A stretch of DNA of 64,000 bases, taken from positions 983,052 to 1,047,051 of the forward strand of contig PTFA01000112.1 of NCBI GenBank assembly GCA_003342895.1, written 5' to 3'. The position numbers and the translations under genes were made by a program. Source of the stretch: Casuarius casuarius. Taxonomy: Eukaryota > Chordata > Aves > Casuariiformes > Casuariidae. This document shows, one piece after another, positions 58,001 to 64,000 of the stretch. Under the pieces are notes generated by a model. It was not told the DNA's origin and searched no databases. It worked only from the letters and a program-made list of their open reading frames with translations. Position 1 is the first letter of the stretch; every line of letters begins with the position of its first letter.

Positions 58001-61000
58001 CTTAGGGACCTTGCTTGGAGGAGACGCTTTGTTGTGAATTAGTGCTCTTACGTCGTCTTCCGCCTTGTTTCTTTTGCAAACTGTCCTTTTTATCCTCCTC
58101 CAAACTCTTCCTTAAATCCCTCCTGTGCATACTTGGCAGCCNGTAGCTAGTGGTTAGTCACTGTTTATCACACTAGCTGTGCCACTTTCCGACTGATCTG
58201 GTGCCTGCTAGTTTTCTTGTGTACTTCTGATTGCAAGTCCTTCGGGGCTGGGCTGTTCCTTGTGCTCCGGTTGGTTCAGTGCCTCCCAGGTGGGGATGTG
58301 CTCCCGGGGGAACGTGGGGCTGGCTGCAGTCCGCTCACTGGGCTGCAGTGCCTGACCCCAACGCTGGATGCTTCTGCATCCTGCGTGCCTGTTTCTGCTT
58401 CTCTGAGACTTGCCACGGGACTAGAATCTCACACAGGCTTTGCTGTTGCAGATCTCTTGCCCTTTGCAGTGTTGATAATTGTGGACTTTTTTGCCTGGTT
58501 GAACTCTTCCTTGGCCCTGCCTTTTCCAGATATGTGCGTGACNTGAAGGGCAGTGAGGCAAAGTGAGAAGTGCAGCAAAGCGGCTGCTTTGCTGCAGCGA
58601 GGATGTCTGCATTGATTGGGCTCCCTGCAGTTCGGGAATGGGTGCTTTCACCTTTAAAATCCGGCTCGAAGGCTCCTGCATAAACAACGAAATAGGATCT
58701 GCCCCAAGGGGAACAGTTTGTATAGTTAAATCTAAGTATTACTGGAAAAGGAAAATACAACCTTCGTCATCCCCAGCTCTGCCAGGGCACGGATGGCATT
58801 ACGTCTGCGAGATTCCTTTGCATAGAGCAAGCGTGGCTTGCCTGGGAAGAGAGATTTTTCTGGAAGTAGGTTAATGTCTTTCTGTGGCTCTTAAAATACT
58901 AATGAGTTCATAGCATCTCTTCCACATCCTCAGATCCTACTGTCCCAAATGTTCAACAGACCCTCGGTGGACCCTTCCAGCCTGTAGTTTTGGGAAGTAC
59001 AGGGTGTGTTTACCTGCATCTTTTCTGTGAGTTCCTCAAACATGGTACAGTCTGGTTCTTACTAAGCTGCGCTGAGCAAAGCTTTTGCCTCCAGTCTGAA
59101 TGACTTTTATCTGTATGCTGAGCAAGTGACAAAAAAACCCAACAACGTGCNTATATAAAGGCTTTGTGGGAGCGTTAGGGAACGTCTGCCCTCACGTGCA
59201 GGATTACGCCTGTGCAGTGGATCGGAGGATAAAATGGCTGCTTGTTCGTGTACATGGAGCAGCTGAGCCCTGGGAACTTGGGAAGCTTATAGGAAGCAGA
59301 GGGTCTCCTACAAAGTGTTGGTGGGTTTCCTGGGACAGAAGAGGGCTCCAGGCTTCCCAGGGTGTCTGGATACGGGGAGAAGAGCACATTTCTTTCCAAA
59401 TGCCTTCCAGCCAGGGCCCTTGAGGACTCGAGCCAAGGCAGGCTCAAGTGTTCGTGTGAAATTCTCCTTGCTGCTGTTTTAGAGGCAGCAGAATTGAAGC
59501 CCAGGACAAAACACCTCTGCACTGCTGTCTGGAGGCTCCCAAGGCCATGACTTCCAGGGATACGCAGCACCGTGCTGTGGTGAGGGAGCAGCTCCACACC
59601 TCTGTGGCTCAGTCACCCAAACTGAAGCTTCCCAGAGGCAACTGAGCCCCAGGAGTCCCTTTAGCCCAAAGTTCAGCGCNAGGCCTGCACCTTCCTTGTG
59701 CCGGTGCTGCTCAGCACAGCAGGGCGTGAAGCACGGCCCGATCAGCTCGTCGCTNTCAGCTCTCCTGCCATGACCCAGCAGCACTGAGTGTAGGATGACC
59801 ATGGCTCCTTGTCTCCCCTCCAAGGTAACCTGTCGTCTGGACATTTGCTTCCTCACAGGGTCCTTTGCATGTCGATGGCTTCTGCTGGCATCTTAACAAG
59901 GTACAGGTGTGAGGCCAGAACTGGCAGAAGGAAGCTGTTGGGAATGCAGCCGGGTGGGAGCGGCCTGCTGCTTCCTCCGCCAAAATGTGTTAGTCCCACA
60001 GAGCATTTGTGCCTAGTCCATGCTGAAGAGGACCTTTCTGTCCAGCTTGAGTCTCTGTGACCAGAACCAGGATGTAAGAGAGAGGCTTCTTTCTCTGGTA
60101 CCCCTACTTCTAGAAGGGCCGAAGCCCACCAGGAGAAAGCTCTNGCTTTCATTGTGGTTTTGACCAGCGGTACCTGGCATCCAGGGTTAGCTTCTGCAGA
60201 GAGGCTGGGAAACAAAGTCCTCTTTGGGGTGAGCAGTCATGCTGTGCTTCTCCCGCTGTTCAGCCCAAGGGTTGCTCTGTGAGCCAGAGAAACTAGCCCA
60301 GGGCTGGCAGCTCAAATGGTCCTGAGTTCTAGTCTTTCACCTGCAGGTAGAAAATCCTAGGGATATGCACATACGTGATCCACAGCTGTGCGCACAAGCG
60401 TGCTCTGCCCCTTGCTCCTCTAACCATCACATTTGTTATCTCCCATTAGTCTAGTACCTGGGAAGGTGCTGTGCCCGCAGTTGCTTTGGCCGGGCACTGC
60501 TCCGGCACATGTTCAAGGCCAGGTCATGTGCGTTTTCATGCATGGGCAGCAGCTGGGTTGGGGTCCAGACAGCACATGGATCGCAGCAGCTTTGTTTTCT
60601 CACAAAGTGGCCTCACACACGTGGTGGTTGCCACTGCAATGAGTGACTGGGAATTCTGGAAGAGACAAGCAAAACCTTGACGGCTTTTTTTATTAGAGCA
60701 AAATTGAGGTGAGGGGAAAATCCATGGCCATGCGGGAGGGAACTGTGTGGCAGTGATGTATCTTGGCTGTTACTGCTTGAGGCACTGTTGGACACTGCGG
60801 TCAGTTTGGTGCTTCCAGGAATGAGACATTGATTCATCTGTGGTCAGTGTATTTTTAAAATGATGCCACTAAGCTGTCGGTCTGGCTTCTCCTGGCCAAG
60901 NGTGGCCTTTGCAAGGCTGTTTTCCTCAGGACCCCCTTGTGCTGGTGACCTGAATTTCTGTCCTTATTCAGTCTGGTTCCTGTGGCGTTAGTTAAGTAAG

Positions 61001-62980
61001 TACNGCCTGATCTGCATGTGAGGAGCGGATCCTGCTGCCGTCTTGGCCAGTGGTGGTGGCCCAGCTCACGTGGGTGCCGTCATCCATTGCAGTCCTGACG
61101 GAAGCACAGATCACCACCGCTGACTGTCCTGAAGCTTATGGTAGTTCTACAACCTGTGTTACATCCTCAGCTGTTGGTGGCTCTTCTAAAGCCTGTGCCG
61201 TGACCACAGGTGAGTTGATCACCCCCCACATTGGCAGCACAGACCTGAGGTCAGGTTTAGCAGTGTGCTTTGTGCACNGACTCTGGAGAACGTGGCTGTG
61301 CTGGAGAGGACACGGGGTCGTGGTGGTTGTGCTCAGTGCTGCGTGGATGGGGTTAGTGCCCAATGCAGATTGTTTCAAACACTGTGCGCATGGGAAGGAA
61401 GAGAGCTGGGCTGCTGCCGTGCAGTTTGAGGGCCAGCGGTTGGAGCTGGGCACGAGGTGGAGCAGCGTGGCTGAGCTAGTCTGACAGCACCGAGCTGCGA
61501 TTTCTCCCCACTGCTCTGCTTATTTGAATTTGGGGAGCTGAGGGGCAAGCACGGGCCCGTGCAGCTTGTGCCATACTCTGTTATTAGCTCAAAGCAGCTC
61601 CTGCCAGGTTTGCCCTTGCAAGGAAAGGAGGGAGGGAGGGTGGAGCATTCAGACAGCAGCCGAAGGAGAGGCAGAGATTAATGAAGTGTGGAGCTCTTAA
61701 TGGGGAACATGCTCTGTTGGTTTGGGTTTCCCTCCCCACCCATCCCACGCTTTTTAATGTGTGGCAGTCTTGTGAGCAGCTTGGGAACGGAAGTGATTTC
61801 AGACTGGAGGTGACCTCATCTGTCTACGGCTCCAAGTCGGAGCAGCGTTTGGTGCTTCGGTCACAGCCTTTGCTGCTCTTTGAACGATGCAGGCGAGGGC
61901 CGAGGTGGCGGGCAGAGTCTGGTGCTTGCTACTCAGCGGGGCAGTCCTGGCATGTGCGGGGCAGGAGCTTGCCCTGAGGCCTNTTGCCATCCGCCAGCCC
62001 CTGTCCCTTGGCTCTCCCGACTGGGTATCGGTGAGACTCAGCTGCAGCCCTGCGGCTTCCTGGCATTTTGCCCTAGCTGCTGGTATTTAGGGCTTTTTGG
62101 CAACATGTGAGCTGCTTCTGCTGCTCTCTCAAGGGTTGCCAGCCCTGCAGGGGTATGGTGTGGAGCCTTCGGTGCTGGCGGGGGGAATGGCCCTGCTGAA
62201 GAGCACTAGTGCTGTGAAACGTTCCCCTTGCGTCTGCTCGAGGAGGGGAGTGTAGCTGGTGCTGGCCTGTGGCGTGGTGCTCCCCAGCCCAGGCCTCGTG
62301 GCTGATGGCAGCGCTGGGCAGCCCCGCGGTCGGGCTCAGTAAGCGTAATGGGAAGTGGGCACGGCTGTTGGGTTTTATATCTCTCTGTTCTCATCTTTCT
62401 AACTGCTGGGGGGAGTAAGGTGAGTGGCAAGGGAGAGAAGACAGAGTGGAGTCCAAAAAAAAGACGAGGCCTTTCCAGAAATGTTAGATAGTGCAACCAT
62501 TTCAATGGATGGAGGGTTAGGCGCTATCCTGGAGGGTGCTGAGCTGTGCCCAGCTGGAAGAATTGCTTAGTGCTATCGGGGGTTGGTGCCCAAGCCCAGG
62601 AAGATGCTGAGGTGTGTGTATGGAGGGATGGAAGAGTTCCTGCTGAGATCTTAGTATCTCAGGGCCCTGTGGATCCCTAGAAAGGGGGATCAGAGCCCTC
62701 CAAGAAGCGTTGCTTTCTAGGAGTGGAGATGTGGCAGTGGGAGCGCTGAGGACCTGGGGCGTAGGGTGGGAGTGTCAGCTCCAGGGCAGCACCANGGAGC
62801 TCGGGACAGCAGACAGCCGCTGCTTGCAGAAAGTAACAGAGAACTTTCCTTCCCGATATGGCAAAGGGCCCTTCCTCCTTCTCCCTTGAGGTCTGCTCCT
62901 TCTGCTCCTCTGAAATGGCTAAGATCTCTTGCACAGTTGGACCCTGGAGTCCTTGGATGTGCTGGTGTCCACCCTGCTAC

Positions 62981-63020
62981 TCCACCCTGGCTACTGCAGC
63001 TCCACCCTGGCTACTGCAGC
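62981..63020. repeat. Exact two-copy 20-bp tandem repeat
   Basis: TCCACCCTGGCTACTGCAGC occurs twice in direct succession with no mismatch. A partial related copy lies just upstream. Confidence 0.95.
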
Positions 63021-64000
63021 TGGTCTGCCACGTGCATGCAGCTCTGAACCTCGATAAATGAGCATGTGCTCCAACAAAAAAAANCAGCCTCCAAGCACTG
63101 TCTTGCAAGCTGTTCGGGGGAGTCCAGCCGCTTCCCCTGAGCCTAGTCTTCTGTCTGGAGCTCAAGCTGAAGAGATGCTGGGCTGTGGCAGGCTATTGCT
63201 GGGAATATAAAAGGAGTCTTTTCTAGTGCTCCCGCGGTTGTGTGGCTGTGGGAGAAACTCCCTGTAGCTGGGCAGGCAGCTCTCAGAGGTGGATAACTTC
63301 ACTGAGGGAATTTGCTCTTCTCTTGGCCTTATCCCAGGTGGTATCAAGACTTCTGTGTGGAGATAAACTTTGCCTATCCAGCAGTGGTGGGAGGGAATTT
63401 AACCCTGCTTGGGATCCAGTGAGACTTCACCCTCCTGCCTCTCTTCCCTGTTGCACTGAGAGCAGATCCCATCACATGAGTGTGTCACCGTGAGGATGAG
63501 AGTTTGCAGCCCCGTTTTCCTCCCTCAGGCCTGGCTCCGTGCCTGTGTGTGATGGAGTAATCTGAAAGTGCACGGACAAGCAGGGGTTGTGCACTAAAAT
63601 GTCCTCTTTGTCCCCGCTGCTCAGCATCCCACAGCTCTGCTGGTGACATGGGAGTGTGGTGGCAGGTAAGCGTGACTGGCTGAGTGGCACAGGAGCTCTG
63701 CCATGCCCTGAGAAGGGGCTTGGGTCCGTGGGGCTCCGAGGGAGGCTNACGCTGCTGTCAGTGTTGGAAGACAGGCAGTGCCAGCGCTTGCTGCTTGGCA
63801 GGGCTCAGGCCCTTGGCAGTCCCCTGCCATCTGTGGTCTCCTGTGTTGGAGCTCCAGCAGCATCCCAGAAAGGAGCCATTGAGCCGCGAGCCCTGCCTGT
63901 CNCCAGTGCCAGTAGGGCACAATAAAGAAGATGTGTCCGGGTGGCAGCCGGGGTAGGTCTCGTGTCAGGAACAAATCAGCCTTTGTACCCAGCGGTGCCT

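Larger units (their letters stand above)
45108..64000 (+). other. Septin 5 intron 2 (5' portion), no further exon recognised
   Basis: This 18.9 kb is GC-richer than the left half, with many chance open frames on both strands, none resembling a protein I know. I looked for the exon carrying YVGFATLPNQ and for the P-loop exon on the plus strand and found neither. Small tandem repeats occur at 54623-54690, 55047-55069 and 62981-63020. An alternative septin 5 first exon could lie here but I cannot identify one. Confidence 0.6.

Noticed and set aside
1..64000. CRISPR arrays, bacterial operons, tRNA or rRNA genes, intact transposons or endogenous viruses
   Set aside because: I saw no spaced repeat array, cloverleaf with a B-box, rRNA-like sequence, transposase, reverse transcriptase or paired LTRs. 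The window is ordinary vertebrate gene and intron sequence.

Overview
This is a vertebrate nuclear genomic window, most likely from a bird; another sauropsid cannot be excluded. The support is a GT-AG spliced septin gene with introns of 0.5 to 7.5 kb, very few recognisable interspersed repeats, no mammalian-type SINEs that I can see, and a CpG-island promoter. There are no bacterial operons, CRISPR arrays or phage-like modules. Almost all long open frames in the window are chance frames inside introns or GC-rich DNA.

Layout. (1) 1-5430: AT-rich flank or 5' intron of the first gene, with no coding exon seen. (2) 5431-32177: a complete septin-2-like gene on the + strand. It has 11 coding exons encoding 349 residues and carries all the septin GTPase motifs. 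I placed every exon boundary by phase and by colinearity with SEPT2-group septins. One intron (the seventh) uses a GC-AG splice pair. (3) 32178-about 41815: a 3' UTR and/or downstream intron. Poly(A) signals lie close to the stop codon, and a candidate distal 3' UTR exon of about 1 kb ends near an AATAAA at 41787. (4) 41816-44280: a short intergenic stretch. (5) About 44290-45800: a CpG island interrupted by a 410-base gap, holding the first two coding exons of septin 5 (SEPTIN5), also on +. The second is an 11-nt microexon. (6) 45108-64000: GC-richer non-coding DNA interpreted as septin 5 intron 2. The GTPase-domain exons of septin 5 are not in the window.

How the genes work together. Both products belong to the SEPT2 subgroup of septins. 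These GTP-binding proteins take the SEPT2-type position in hetero-oligomeric rods (with SEPT6-, SEPT7- and SEPT9-group partners) that build cortical filaments, rings and diffusion barriers. SEPT5 is known mainly from neurons and platelets, where it restrains exocytosis through syntaxin; SEPT2 is broadly expressed. The two genes lie head-to-tail only about 3 kb apart if the distal 3' UTR is real. This suggests a tandem pair of SEPT2-group paralogues.

Limits. Everything was read by eye. Isolated Ns occur from 21875 onward, one of them inside a septin codon. The SEPT5 transcription start is hidden by the gap. I found no wholly new system. The points most worth following up are the tandem septin pair, the GC-AG intron, the septin 5 microexon, a possible stop-containing (poison) exon in intron 6, and the long septin 5 intron 2.
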